Positions 23,401-35,095 are shown, counted from the first letter of the stretch. The stretch: 64,000 nucleotides of DNA from Colletotrichum lupini (GCF_023278565.1 NC_064676.1:2418001-2482000); one strand, 5' to 3'. Notes: generated by a model from the sequence alone, not told the origin. A program made the numbers and translations.

Positions 23401-24740
23401 TTGGGCAATACCTCTTTACATCAATGGAAGAAGTGATCAGCCGCATGCTCGGTGCTATTCATAGCTTTTGCACGTTGCGAGGCTTGGTGCCCGCTTCTCG
23501 ATCCCGGGATGGACATTCCTCGCAAAATACGAGATGACATCCCTTCGAACAACTATCTAACCTATCGCCTGATTGATGTCATCAATTTTGACTACCAAGC
23601 GGTGAGCGAAATCGCTCACAGCATGTTACAGCAAGCTGCCTGGAACACACCTGCGGTGACATTCCTCCAAACGGCGGAAGGGGTTTGTGGCCTCTCGAAC
23701 CATGTTTGTTGGTTCCACACTCCTGAGAGCATCGCACACACTTGACAGCTTGGGTATTGCGTGGGTATCTAAGGTGAACCTATCGAGGATTCTGGTAAAT
23801 GACTTCGGAAAATGTCCCGGCCGAGCTAATGCCTGCTCTAATACTACTTGCTTAGGATCCTGCTCGCCACATGGCGCATCTCGCAGCAGACGGCCTGATG
23901 CATCGTCCTGATCTTTTTGATCCGAAGGACCGGATGCGACTTGAGAAGTGAGTTAGAGATCACCGGTCCAAATCTATCCGCGGAGACCGTTCGCTGACAA
24001 GTTGGTCCAGATCGACGCCCTCCTGAGACAAGCGCCTTGGCAGGAATATGATAATCTGGGGCCTCGACAGGTACTGCCTTGACGTCGGCTCGCACCGGTA
24101 ACTTCTCTTGATAATTAGGCACTGTAGAGCTATCGAGAGTTTCTGCAGATTGATCTAGACGACATCGAGACCATCACCACTATTTCTATGTGTAAGTCTA
24201 CTTATGAAAGCCCAAGCTTGTTTATTGTGGGAGAAGACTTCATTCTTCGCCAAGGACATGATCGATAAGAATGTATACCTACCACAGCCCGCAGAAAACC
24301 GTTTTCTGTCCGATTCCGTCGCTCGCACATCTTTCTCAAGCTGAAGGGTATCACGAACAAAGGTCGTGTGTCTGTATAACCCTATGGGACCCCGCAATCC
24401 TGTCCATTCATCCCTTTGATCCTCGGGAGCGAAAACCTGCTAACCTTCTTGCGGCACTGTGGATGGAATTTGAGCTGTTCGAAAACAGCCTGAAGAGTAA
24501 GACATCGACTTCACCGTCGATCCTAGATCACCAGACAGCCGTCCATTATGGACTACACCTTGCGGCTTGGTCCTGCGGCGCGCACTATGTCGCCAATTCT
24601 GAACCGGATGCGCTCATCATCCCATTCATCGCAGCCCTGGGATGATCTGCACTCGGGTCTAGCATATCTCTTCCTCTCTTGGCAATCACACCAAGAAGGC
24701 CGAGGTCACCACCAATTCGAGGCTATCGTGGAATGAACTA
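23401..24740 (+). pseudogene. Unresolved coding-like region, possibly a decayed gene
   Basis: Several plus-strand pieces read like protein but do not join cleanly. These are 23509-23745 (starting MDIPRKIRDDIPSNNYL), 23856-23948 (DPARHMAHLAADGLMHRPDL), about 24002-24079 (LVQIDALLRQAPWQEY), about 24128-24190 (SYREFLQIDLDDIETI) and 24271-24645 (including LLAALWMEFELFENSL). Some are bounded by plausible GT or AG sites, but the phases I tried break between the second and third pieces. I do not recognise the family. It may be an intact multi-exon gene that I could not splice, or a gene broken by small mutations. Transcript evidence would decide. Confidence 0.22.
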
Positions 24741-25077
24741 CCAAACTGGGGCTGCGTCTGCTGAGGCTGAGCAGGGCGAACCAAGCTCGCCTGCGGCCGA
24801 GAGAATCACAAACCTACATGTGCTAGTGCCCGTCTTCCCGTCTTGGTAGCTACCCTTATGACGGAGATCGGAGAGCTCGCCGACCCGTACAACCTCGAGG
24901 CAAACTTGGGAACATATATAGCAACCTTGATGTCCAGCTTCAGAGACTTTGCTACAGTGCAACTTACATCACCCACTTGACAACTGCCCCTCTGTATCTC
25001 AAGCTACACCACACCGCAACCGCAGAGATTTCGATCATCTTCATCACCAAAGGTCACCACGCAACCAAATAGTCAAC
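24741..25077. other. Promoter/leader of secreted protein gene
   Basis: 337 bases before the ATG at 25078. An ACATATATAGC TATA-like box lies at about 24911-24921. The 70 bases before the ATG are CA-rich and leader-like. No gene is seen. Confidence 0.35.
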
Positions 25078-25665
25078 ATGCTCTCCAACAACATCTTCAC
25101 AATACTAGCCATCGTCGGCCTATCAGCCGCCCAGATCCAAGTCCCGCCCTCCAACGCCGCCGACTGCCCGCGAACCATGTGTCTCGACGGCATCAACCCA
25201 GAATGCGGAATCCGATGGGGCGGCTGCTACGACATGTGCCAGCCGCAGATGAAGCCCACCATGCCGCCTTGCAAATCCACGCTGAGCAAGTCGACAATCT
25301 CGAAGACATTCAAGCCCTCCTTCACTAGGCCAACCCGGCCCAGCCTGCCGCCCACGCGCAGCCCGACAATCACTCGGGCACCGCCCAGCTTGACTACTTT
25401 ACCCACGACGGCGGTCGACAACTGCAGCACGCGTAGCGTGTGTGTTGATTACATTAACGAGTGCGGACAGTGGTATGGCGGGTAAGTTTTGCTTCTTCGC
25501 TTCTAATGCCTCACATATTAGTACAGCGTATCATGTTTGCTGACTTTGCCGTAAAAACGTAGATGCCACGCCGACTGCAAGCCCTGGCCGTCGTACTCCA
25601 AGCCTATGTGCACACCCACGTCCAGCTTGAGTGTTGACCCGTCCACGTTACCAATCGATTACTGA
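25078..25665 (+). CDS. Small secreted protein with duplicated six-Cys module
   Basis: Exons are 25078-25481 and 25563-25665 (81-base intron), giving 168 residues. A hydrophobic signal peptide covers about residues 1-18 (ending LSAAQ). Two copies of one cysteine module follow. Module 1 has Cys at 30, 35, 43, 50, 54 and 65, and module 2 at 116, 122, 129, 136, 140 and 151. The shared pattern is C-x4/5-C-x6/7-C-x6-C-x3-C-x10-C with matching IN-E-CG and GGC blocks. A Ser/Thr/Pro-rich linker of about 50 residues separates them and would be expected to carry O-glycans. The intron cuts module 2 just before the fourth cysteine. The protein is likely exported with six disulfides; an effector or wall-associated role is possible but unproven. 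I do not recognise a named family. Confidence 0.8.
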
Positions 25666-26258
25666 GGGCGCTCGCCGACGCCACAAAGTTATGAATGGGA
25701 TGAAAGAATTAGGAAGCGATCGAGACAAACGTTTGATGATCCTGTATAATGAATAGATGATATCCTTCATACAATACATATTAGCAGCCTGGTTTCAAAA
25801 AGGGTACTTCAGTTTCTTACACGATGATACAGTCGCTGGAGCCACGACATCGACGACATCCCTAAATTTGTACTCAGATTCTCTGTGCCTCACAATTAAT
25901 TGATAACTCAATCAACTCCGATAGAGCGCTAAGGACACAGAGAATAGGCTGCCCGAGTGTAGTCTTTGAACAAAATGAATTTCTCCTCCTACTTTACACG
26001 TTTTTAACTCCAGAGCCAAAGCCCAAAAGCCTGCGGTGTATGCACCAGCCCTAATAGCCTGATTCCAAAGGGTCCAGGTAGCGATATCCCCCACGCGGCT
26101 CACCCACGATCATTAACTAAATTGTTGTCGTGGTATTACGATTGCCTTTGATATTGCCTTCCGCCACTCTCTGGCCCTCCCATCGTCTTCGTCTTCCTTT
26201 CCCCTCGCATAACCGAATTTCCTACCAACACCCGACACCGGTTCTAATCATAACAGGT
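25666..26258. other. Shared 3' region, secreted protein and SDHA
   Basis: 593 bases between convergent stops. No gene or repeat is seen. Confidence 0.45.
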
Positions 26259-28394
26259 TTAGTACACACGCTTGAAGGGAGGAACAGCCTTGCACTCGTT
26301 CTCGTCCAGAGTGTTGGCAATAACACCACGGTAGCCGAGGTCGACCTTGCCGTGGGGGTTCTTTTGGAAAGAGAGGGTGTGCTTCATCCAGTTGACGTCG
26401 TCACGGTCGGGGAAGTCCTCGCGGGCGTGGGCACCACGAGACTCCTTGCGAGCGGCGGCGGAAGTGGCAGTTTGGGAACTATTCGTCGTTAGTTAACGTC
26501 CCCATGAAAGGAACAGTATTGAAGGGAACTTACGCGCAGGTCAACAGGTTGCGGAGCTCAAGGGTCTCAACCAAGTCAGAGTTCCAGATCATGCTCTTGT
26601 CCTTGATGGAAACGTCGGGGAACTGAGCGTCAATCTCCGTCATCTTGCGGACACCCTCGTCCAGAGACTCCTGTGTTCTGAAAACGCTGACCTCAGTCTG
26701 CATAGCCTTCTGCATAGACAGACGAACGTCGGATGTGGTTCTGCTACCCTCGCGCGTGCGAACGTCATCCAGAGTCTCAATGGCCTCAGCACCAGCATCA
26801 GCAGCCAGAGGCTTGTGCTTAGTACCAGGAGTGAACTTGTCACGGATGGTGTGGGAAACGGCACGGCCGAAGACGACCAAGTCGAGGAGAGAGTTGGCAC
26901 CCAGACGGTTGGCACCGTGGACAGAGACACAGGCGGCCTCACCGCAGGCGAACAGACCAGGGACGACCTTGTCGTTACCAGACTCGTCAACAGTGATGAC
27001 CTCACCGGTGTACTTGGTAGGAATACCACCCATGTTGTAGTGGACGGTGGGCAGAACAGGAATAGGCTGGGTGCGAACGTCGACACCAGCGAAAATGCCG
27101 GCGGTCTCGGAGATACCGGGCAGACGCTCGTGAAGAACCTCAGCGGGAAGATGGCTGAGCTGGAGGAAAATGTGATCCTTCTCCTCGCCAACACCACGTC
27201 CCTCGCGGATCTCCATGGTCATGGACCGGGAGACGACGTCACGGGAAGCAAGATCCTTAGCGGTGGGGGCGTAACGCTCCATGAAGCGCTCACCCTCGGA
27301 GTTCAGGAGGTAACCACCCTCACCGCGGGCTCCCTCAGTGATCAAGCAGCCAGCGCCGTAGATACCAGTGGGATGGAACTGAACGAACTCCAAGTCCTGG
27401 TTAGGCAGACCAGCACGAGCAACCATGGCCATACCGTCACCAGTGCAGGTGTGGGCAGATGTGCAAGAGAAGTAGGCACGTCCGTATCCGCCGGTGGCCA
27501 AGACGGTGTGGTTAGCAAGGAAACGGTGCAAAGTGCCGTCCTCCTGGTTGTAGGCGACGACACCGCGGCACTCTCCATCCTGCATAATCAGGTCGAGAGC
27601 GAAGAATTCGATAAAGTAGTTGGTGTTGTGACGGAGAGACTGTCCGTAAAGAGTGTGGAGAAGAGCGTGACCAGTACGATCCTCAGCAGCGCAGCATCTG
27701 TAAGCCTGTCCACCCTTGCCGAACTTCTGAGACTGACCACCGAATGCACGCTGGTAACTGTGAAGCGAGATATGTTAGCATCTGTCTGTATCCAAGGTGT
27801 TTCTGGGCCTTCTTTTCTTCGACTCACATCTTGCCATCCTCAGTTCTTGAGAAGGGGCATCCGTAATTCTCAAGCTCCACGATGGAGGCAGGCGCCTCAC
27901 GGGTCATGTAGTGAATAGCATCCTGGTCACCGAGCCAATCTGAACCCTTGACGGTATCGTACATGTGCCATCTCCAGTCGTCCTCATGCATGTTTCCGAG
28001 GGCGGCGTTGATGCCACCCTGAGCGGCGACAGTGTGACTTCTGGTAGGGAAAAGCTTTGAGATACAGGCAGTGTTGAAGCCAGCCTCTGCGAGGCCGAAG
28101 GCAGCACGAAGACCAGCACCACCGGCACCGACAACAATGGCGTCGTACTCATGGTCGACGACGGGGTACTTGCTGGAAAGGTAGGGTGAAGCCTCCTTTG
28201 CGCGGAGGTGCTGGTTCGCGTAGATCCGCGCGGCGGATCTGGTCGTGGAGAATGCGCGCGCCTGCGAGAACTGAGATTGCCAAGTATTAGTTCTACTATT
28301 CAAGCCGAGGCCGTATTTAAACGCAGGACGGATCAAAGGAGCGACGTACAGCAGGCTTAGCAGCAAACCTCCTCAACGCCATTGATGAGGCCAT
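26259..28394 (-). CDS. SDH1: Succinate dehydrogenase flavoprotein subunit
   Basis: Exons are 28394-28350, 28270-27828, 27757-26534 and 26478-26259 (introns 79, 70 and 55 bases), giving 643 residues. It is the catalytic subunit of respiratory complex II, oxidising succinate to fumarate in the mitochondrial matrix. An Arg/Ser-rich presequence (about 1-35) precedes the FAD-binding [13 protein letters not shown]. The covalent flavin histidine is His94 in [10 protein letters not shown]. Substrate-site blocks [20 protein letters not shown] and [20 protein letters not shown] are intact, and the C-terminus is the typical [13 protein letters not shown]. The first exon encodes only 15 residues, all within the presequence. 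The gene is downstream of, and on the same strand as, the iron-sulfur subunit gene. A CCAAT box lies about 340 bases upstream. A long open frame on the opposite strand (26.8-27.9 kb) is a shadow. Confidence 0.96.
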
Positions 28395-29788
28395 GATTGA
28401 TGTGTACACTATCTTGCAGTATCAGTATGCGTTTCGGTCGCGGCTGTATGTTCTATCTAGAATTGCGGGAGGCGAAGGGGGCGAGGTGATGATGGCCGAA
28501 GATGTTGGGTTGAAAGCCGCTCGTGTGTAACCGGGTGGATGGATAGATCGGTACTGACCGTTATCGGAAGACGGAAGAGAGAGCGGTCTCCAAAACGAGG
28601 TGCGGTCTCTGAGTGATGAATAGACCTCCAACCAGTGTATGGAGAAAAGTACGGAACAAACCACGGCAAACCTCGCACACGTCTTCTGCAATAAGTCAGC
28701 TCGGCACCTCGGGTAATCACACTGTTGGTGATTGGTTGAGATAGCTATGGCTAGTGGACTCACGCCACAGCCATAGTCAAGCCACAGTTGGTTTCCGGGG
28801 CAGAGTTCACATGTAAAGTCCCGTCAAATTCCGAGATCGATTCCGGGGTATCATCAGTGCGACCGGATGAAAGCTTAGCCTTCGTTGATCAGCCGCCCGA
28901 AACTCGAGGTTCTATTCTTAACAGACAGGCAATGACCAAAAGTCAATGTCTCTGGTTGCGATCAATTGTTGACTCTATATTTTGCCATTTCCCCTTTCCC
29001 TCTGATTGACAGTTTGATAACTTGTTAGTTTGCACGTCGAATTGTCGAATTGTGTACATACGGGTGCTCTTTGCCCGTTCCCGAGCGGCATTGCCGAGGT
29101 GCGGGTGGAACTGGGTCTCTTTGTCGATGGGGAGGAGAAAATCCATGACTTCACGACGAGAATCGCCCATCGTCAGCAGTTCTACTTTGCCACACTTTCA
29201 AACAATGCAGAGCCTCGGTAGACAACCACACAACTAAAAGGAGAACGTGACTCTCAACCGACAATTGAAACGCCAACCAATTAGACTTTTAATGTCTTCA
29301 ACACACAGTAATGCGACTTGATCAGGCGCAACGATCTGCGCGGTTGCTGCAAGACCAATTAACCCACAATAACTCTTGCGCTGCAGAAGTGAAGTGTTGA
29401 AAATAGTAATTTAGGGTTACTCTAGGTATCTGGTATGGTGAAGCCACCCCGTCGCAAACAATTCGCCCGTGGCGACTCACTAGTATCGCTTCCTCTGCGT
29501 CCTCTTCAATCGGCTCGTTCCTTCACGTGCCGTGCCAGTCTCGGGCCTAGCTAAGCCTGGTCTCCCATCTCATCGCTCAGGCACTTTCAGACACAGGGCC
29601 AAACTCCTATGAGTTACTGCGGGCTAACGAAAACAAAAGAAAGCCTGAATTCAAAGTCCCCTTTTAGTGTGTCCAAGGAGTTCAAACTCCAGCCATGCTC
29701 ATAAAGTACACACTACCTAGTATACAGCCAATATCGCGCCGCCCAAGATTATGACTCCAAACGTAGACCCCACAGCTTCTCTAGCTTC
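28395..29788. other. Intergenic region between the SDH genes
   Basis: 1.4 kb holding the SDHA promoter on the left and the SDHB 3' region on the right. I see no gene in it. Short open frames on both strands lack recognisable features. Confidence 0.45.
28731..28735 (-). promoter_or_regulatory. CCAAT box upstream of SDHA
   Basis: On the minus strand this reads CAACCAATCAC, a good match to the CCAAT-binding (Hap/NF-Y) consensus, about 340 bases upstream of the SDHA start. Hap complexes are known activators of fungal respiratory genes. The site is short, so this is a prediction. Confidence 0.35.
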
Positions 29789-30768
29789 TTAGAAAGCCAT
29801 CTGCTTCTTGATCTCGGCAATAGCCTTGCCGGGGTTCAAGCCCTTGGGGCAGGCACGTGTGCAGTTAAGAATCGTGTGGCAACGGTACAAGCTCATGGAG
29901 TTGTCGAGTGCAGCCTTACGCTCGGCCTTCTTCTGATCGCGAGAGTCGGCGAGCCAGCGGTAGGACTGGAGGAGGATGGCGGGTCCAAGGTACTCCTCAG
30001 AGTTCCACCAGTAAGACGGGCACGAGGTTGAGCAGCAGGCGCAAAGAATGCACTCGTACAGACCGCTCAACTTCTTTCGGTCGGCGACGCTCTGGCGGTA
30101 TTCCTTGCCCTATGGAAGAGGTTAGCTGGGGTCATTCGAGATGCTGCAGTCTGAATCAACGTACATCAGGGGCAGGAGTGTCTCTCTGGAGGTAGGGCTT
30201 GATTGAGCGGTATTGCTTGTAGAACTGGGTCAAGTCCGGCACCAAGTCCTTGACGACGTAGGTGTGAGGCAAAGGGTAGACCTTGACGTCTGAAGCGTTC
30301 TCTGAAGGGATACGGCCTTTCGTTGTTGTTAGCATTGAATCGCCGTGAGTTCTTTCAGCAGCTTGCAAAGCCAGGGGGCTACAAGGGTGCTTCAGGAGTC
30401 AACGTACAAAGGCAAGCGAGCGTGTTCTGGCCGTTAATGTTCATGGCGCAGCTACCGCAAATACCCTCTCTGCAACTTCTGCGGAAGGTAAGGGTAGGGT
30501 CCAGCTCGTTCTTGATCCGAATCAATGCATCCAGCATCATGGGTCCGGTCTTGTTCAGGTCCAGCGTGTACTCCTGCATCTTGGGCTTCTCGGTCGGCGT
30601 GTCGGGGTTCCAGCGGTAGATGGTGAACTTCTTCATCTTGGGCTCCTTTGTCGCAGGCACTTGATCGCTAGGGGTAGCCAGGCCACGGCGAGGAATAGTG
30701 ACGGCAGGGCGGAAAGCAGCCTTGGTGGCCGAGCCCAAGACGCGGGTGGAAGAGCGGAGAGATGCCAT
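29789..30768 (-). CDS. SDH2: Succinate dehydrogenase iron-sulfur subunit
   Basis: Exons are 30768-30408, 30316-30165 and 30109-29789 (introns 91 and 55 bases), giving 277 residues. It carries electrons from FAD to ubiquinone in complex II. After a presequence of about 40 residues, the 2Fe-2S ligands are Cys99, 104, 107 and 119. The 4Fe-4S ligands are Cys191, 194, 197 and 258, and the 3Fe-4S ligands are Cys201, 248 and 254; spacing agrees with the bacterial enzyme. Residues that mutate to carboxamide (SDHI) fungicide resistance in other fungi are wild type here: Pro202 and Asn207 in CPSYWWN, and His249 in RCHTILNC. This gene lies in tandem upstream of the flavoprotein gene and is divergent from PTC7. 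Confidence 0.96.
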
Positions 30769-31646
30769 TATGGCGGTTGGTTTTCGTATGCAACTGGACA
30801 GAAAATGGAGATGAATGAATTGATTGTTGACACACCGAGTTGAAGATGAGCGATTCCAACGAATTGGCGGGGCGCGGTGTGGGAAAGCTGCGATTCACCG
30901 TAGTATTATCCTTGGTGGCGGTTCAGAGTGTAGTGGTAGACATCATGGAAGTTTGCTTCAATCCCTCGGTTATTGTGTCGAAGCGGCCGGAGCAAAAAGG
31001 TGGGACCCTTGACCAATCATTGCTGAGTGATTTTAAACCACATTTCAATTGCCGCTTTTGGCCTCAATCCCGAGCTCTTACCTTGTGTTTCCGGATAGAT
31101 GCTCAGCAAACCGACTCGAAGGTCCAAAAACCCTGCTTTTAAAGGCATCTTCATTGTTGTGTGAGTAATATACCGATGGTGAAATCTCCAGACTACCTTA
31201 CTTCGCTGCACATTTTGACAATCATATCTGTACATCCGGAATACCGGCTCGTGATAACTTAAAGCAGCGTGCACCTCCTTCCCCCGGTTTTCGTGTGGAA
31301 TAAACCGGCATCTGGGACCGGGAGCAGCTGAAAGCTGACTCAGCGGGAATACCCCGGGTAGATAGCAGCCCTGGGGAATCTGGGGTTGGGGCCTTTTTCT
31401 TATGACATCAAGTGGACGTTGCATTCCCTTTCAGACGCGACTACCTATCACAAGTCGTCTATCCATTAGACGTTACGAAAGTGCTCGTGTCGAAGAAGCG
31501 TCTCGAGCTACGAGAATATCTTGGGCCCGCAATTTAGCTATGTGATTCCAGTCACATTTCTGACGAGCAATTGATACGGTTAATATGCGGACTGCGGAAG
31601 CACCGCATCTCCAAGAAACACTCTACATCGCAGCACATTGGAAGCA
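30769..31646. promoter_or_regulatory. Bidirectional promoter region, SDHB / PTC7
   Basis: 878 bases between two divergent genes for mitochondrial proteins. CCAAT motifs occur on the minus strand at 30863-30867 (about 95 bases from the SDHB start) and on the plus strand at about 31012-31016. Shared control by a Hap-type factor is plausible but is inference. Confidence 0.35.
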
Positions 31647-32945
31647 ATGGCCGCAACGGTGACAGTACTGCGCCAGCCTCTGGTCCTCCTCCCTGCCACA
31701 AGGCCATTATCACAAGGTACGCTTCTGCTTTGCATCGAATTCTAAAATCCTCGTACTAATTATACTTTAGCATCCGTTAGCTTCTCAAAGTATCTCGCCC
31801 GACAACGGTCGACCCCTCCGACGAACATCTCATCGCGATACTTCTCAACAGCCAGAAGCATGAAGTCCGACTCGGCTGCAAAGCTATCCTACCACGTTGC
31901 TGCGTCTTTCACCGCGAAAGACCATCCCTACGACCCATCAACACACGTCTTTCACTTCAATCCCTACAACCGTATCCAGCAGAACCGTAGCAAACGCTCC
32001 AGACCAGACAGCGGACACGATGCCTTTTTCGTCAGTCGAGTCGGCGACTCTGGCGCAGTAGCCCTTGGTGTGGCTGATGGCGTCGGCGGCTGGGTAGATT
32101 CTGGTGTTGACCCGGCGGATTTCTCACACGGTTTCTGCGATTACATGGCTTCGACAGCCTACGGACACGGTTCAATCAAAGACGACCCGACCACAAAGGG
32201 CACGGGTGACAAGGAGCCGCTAAGAGCGCAAGATCTGATGCAAAAGGGATACCAGGCGATCAATGAGGACAGCACCGTCATTGCTGGTGGCAGTACAGCG
32301 TGTGTTGCTGTAGCATCCTCAGACGGCAACCTCGACATTGCCAACCTAGGCGACTCTGGCTTCATCCAGCTTCGATTGAACGCCGTACACACCTACTCTG
32401 AACCCCAAACGCATGCCTTCAACACGCCTTATCAGCTCTCTATCGTGCCTCCCAGCGTAGCCGCTCGGATGGCAGCTTTTGGTGGCCAGAACCTATGCGA
32501 CTTTCCCAAAGACGCCGACGTCACTCGCCATGACCTCCGTCACGGCGATATCATCGTTTTCGCAACTGACGGTGTATGGGACAACCTGTTCAACCAGGAC
32601 ATCCTCCGTATTGTTAGCAATGTCATGACAACGACAGGCGCATGGCTCATGACGAAGAATGGTGTCCGCGTCGTCGACAATCTCAAGCCCTTTACAAAAC
32701 CCGCTGAAGACGCCTCAGAGCGACCTTCCGCAAAGTTTCTTACCTTGCAGAGCGTGCTCGCGGCGGAAATCACGTCCGCCGCCAAGTCGGCGAGTCTAAA
32801 CCGCAACGTTGACGGCCCCTTTGCCAAGGGAGTGCAGAAGTACTACCCGCAGGAGAACTGGCACGGCGGCAAGATCGACGATATTTGCGTTCTCGTCCTC
32901 ATCGCGTCGGATGACTCCAAGGCCGCGGCCAAGAGTCGCCTTTAA
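31647..32945 (+). CDS. PTC7: Mitochondrial PP2C-type phosphatase Ptc7
   Basis: Exons are 31647-31716 and 31771-32945 (54-base intron), giving 414 residues. The intron falls within the presequence: exon 1 encodes MAATVTVLRQPLVLLP and the following 7 residues, and exon 2 continues with an Arg/Ser-rich segment. The catalytic PP2C/SpoIIE-like fold shows GHDAFF, VALGVADGVGGWVDSGVD (metal-binding Asp residues), TACVAVA, IANLGDSGF and FATDGVWDN. In yeast Ptc7 acts in mitochondria on coenzyme Q synthesis proteins. In yeast the PTC7 intron can be retained to make a second isoform. Here the 54-base intron contains an in-frame TAG, so retention would truncate the protein instead. The 3' region carries a 17-base poly-C run. 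Confidence 0.92.
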
Positions 32946-34340
32946 GGCCGTCTTGTATCATTACCAACACTATTTGCGGTATCTGAAGCTCATTGCTGCT
33001 TTTTCCAGATGTTCAGAAACACCCCCCCCCCCCCCCCCTAGAAGCCCCAAAAAGGAGCGCCACCGCTGCATTTGCCCGTTGTATCGTAAATCTTCGACCG
33101 TCGCCAATTTCTCATTCGGTGACGCAGCAATGTTGTACAAAGGATCCTGAGCAATATCCTATTTTCTCACATACACGCAATGAAGAGACGTCGAGAAGTC
33201 AGCAGTCAGTCAGTCAGTTATAGCAGCATAAAAGAATACCACCCAAAATCGATGTCTGACCGTTTCATCGTACTCTACCTAAAAACCAATCTCTACTCGC
33301 CTCATTCAATTGCATGTTTCTCTGCTTGGATTTATGCTTCTCCACTGATTAAACTACACGTTTGGCTCATGCGATCGGCAGGAACGGTCGAACGAGAGGT
33401 CCAATCGTCTTCCCTTTTCCCCCTTGTTTTCTCTTCTCCTTTGTCCTTGCTATGAAGCGGGGCGAGGCGCTGGGAACTTGCCGATCGCAGCTGTGGCTCT
33501 GCTTGGGCGGGTTTCTTGTTGCTTTTCTACGGATAGAGTATCTTCCAATGGACGGAGCCCCTTTTTTTTTTCTTTGAACTCCACGTCAGCTCTGGAGCAT
33601 GCACCCCTTTCTCCTGTTTTTCTCCACGTGGGGTTGGTCTGCTGTATGAACCACTGATCTGGGTCGAAGAAGATACAGGATGAAACAGCTTTATTCTCTG
33701 GGGAAACCCAATGGACTGTGCTTAAAAAAAACCTACCTTACCTTACATTGTGGATGAAGGGTAGAAAAGACAACGAGTTTGGTGTGGACGGGCCCAGATC
33801 GATATTTTGTTGTTTGTCTTTAACAGTGTGACGATAACTCGTAGTACGGATGCATAATGTTACATGCCCCTCATGCCAGAGGCAGAGCACGTCCGCTTCC
33901 GAGTGGGATAGGCGCAGGTCGAGTGACACCACTTTGAGGTGCAGACGGAAATGTCACCTCACCGAGGGCAAACGGTCATGCGATGCATGCAGCCTGAAGT
34001 GGTAATGTCCAGACGCGGGGTTGAGATGACCCAGGTCTCGCTATAGATGACAATCATAGGGAGCAGAAATAAAGATGTAGAAAGGCAACAGTGGATTGAG
34101 TTGCTAAGTTATTGTTTAGAGGCCCAAAGACTTCCGATAGGCCCCGACTAACACACAATGTTTACTTCATCATCCCCTGTCCTTCGAGAGCTTTTTGCAA
34201 CTCGACCCGCTTGCTTCATCTGAAATGCAACTCCTGGTCCTGTTCGTTCTTGGATCGCATTACTGTATTATTAACCTTGGTTCGCATCATATACCAGTCA
34301 TTGGGCTGAGACAGCCCGAGCATCCTCTCTAGCCACCAGC
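32946..34340. other. 3' region of PTC7 and intergenic
   Basis: 1.4 kb between convergent genes. It contains the poly-C run at 33022-33038, a CAGTCAGTCAGTCAG repeat near 33203-33217, and an ACCTACCTTACCTTA motif at 33731-33745. No gene is seen. Confidence 0.4.
33022..33038 (+). repeat. Poly-C run of 17
   Basis: Seventeen consecutive C in the presumed PTC7 3' untranslated region. Homopolymers of this length are unstable and often miscalled. Confidence 0.8.
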
Positions 34341-35095
34341 TTACTGGAAGTAGAGCATGGCAGCGACGGTAAGGCCGATCAGGGCAATGGGAGAGCCCAT
34401 GCGGACAGCGTCACTGCCGGGAACGGTGGTGGGAGAGCTGGTGGAAGAGGTGGAAGCGCTGGTGCCTATTCAACGGGTTAGTCAGGGTTCTTATGCCTCA
34501 AGTAGATGGCCACGTACGGGTGCTGGCGCGGGTGCTGGTAGAGACAGTGGAGGCAGCAGTGGAGTTAGCAGCAGAAGAGGCCGAGCTGCTCGCAGCGGAG
34601 GCGGAGGAAGCAGAGGCGGAGGAGGTGATGGTGGAAGCAGCGACAGTGGTGGTGACGGTGGCGGAAGCAGAGGCGGAGGCGGAGGCAGAAGCCGAGGAGA
34701 CAGAAGCGGAAGCAGTGACGGAAGTGGTCAGGGTGAACTGCTCAGAGTAGTTGGGGGTGCCAGTAGAGTCAGAGATCTCAATGGCGTACTGGTCGGTGGG
34801 GAGAGTGGAGGAAGGAGTCCAGGAGAAGGAGGTACCACTCTGGCCAGCTGAGATAGAAGTCAGTATCAGATAGCATCTCACCAGGGCTCGAGATGTACTT
34901 ACTGGCGATGGTGGAGACGGTCTTGAGGTCGGTGCTGGGGCCGTTCTTCAGGGTGAGAGTAACAGGGCCAGAAGCATCAGACCAGGTGATCTCGAAAGCC
35001 TGACCAGCCTGGACGTTGAAGTTGGTGTTGGTAAGCTGAACAGCCTGGGCCATGGCAGCGAAGCCGGCGACGAGGACGGAGGTGAAGCTCTTCAT
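34341..35095 (-). CDS. GPI-anchored Ser/Ala-rich wall protein (Kre9/Knh1-like N-terminus)
   Basis: Exons are 35095-34903, 34847-34518 and 34465-34341 (introns 55 and 52 bases), giving 215 residues. A signal peptide covers about residues 1-18 (MKSFTSVLVAGFAAMAQA). A small beta-rich domain of about 90 residues follows, with FNVQAGQAFEITWSDASGPVTLTL and FSWTPSSTLPTDQYAIEI, which match the N-terminal domain shared by Kre9/Knh1 and fungal Ser/Thr-rich GPI proteins. The next 80 or so residues are almost only Ala, Ser and Thr, expected to be heavily O-mannosylated. The C-terminus has a small-residue omega region (GSDAVRMGS) and a hydrophobic tail ending AAMLYFQ. Likely a plasma-membrane or cell-wall surface protein. 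The exact role is unknown. Confidence 0.85.

Noticed and set aside
26815..27918. 367-codon open frame on the plus strand
   Set aside because: It lies antisense to SDHA exons, has no domain, and reflects codon bias of the real gene.
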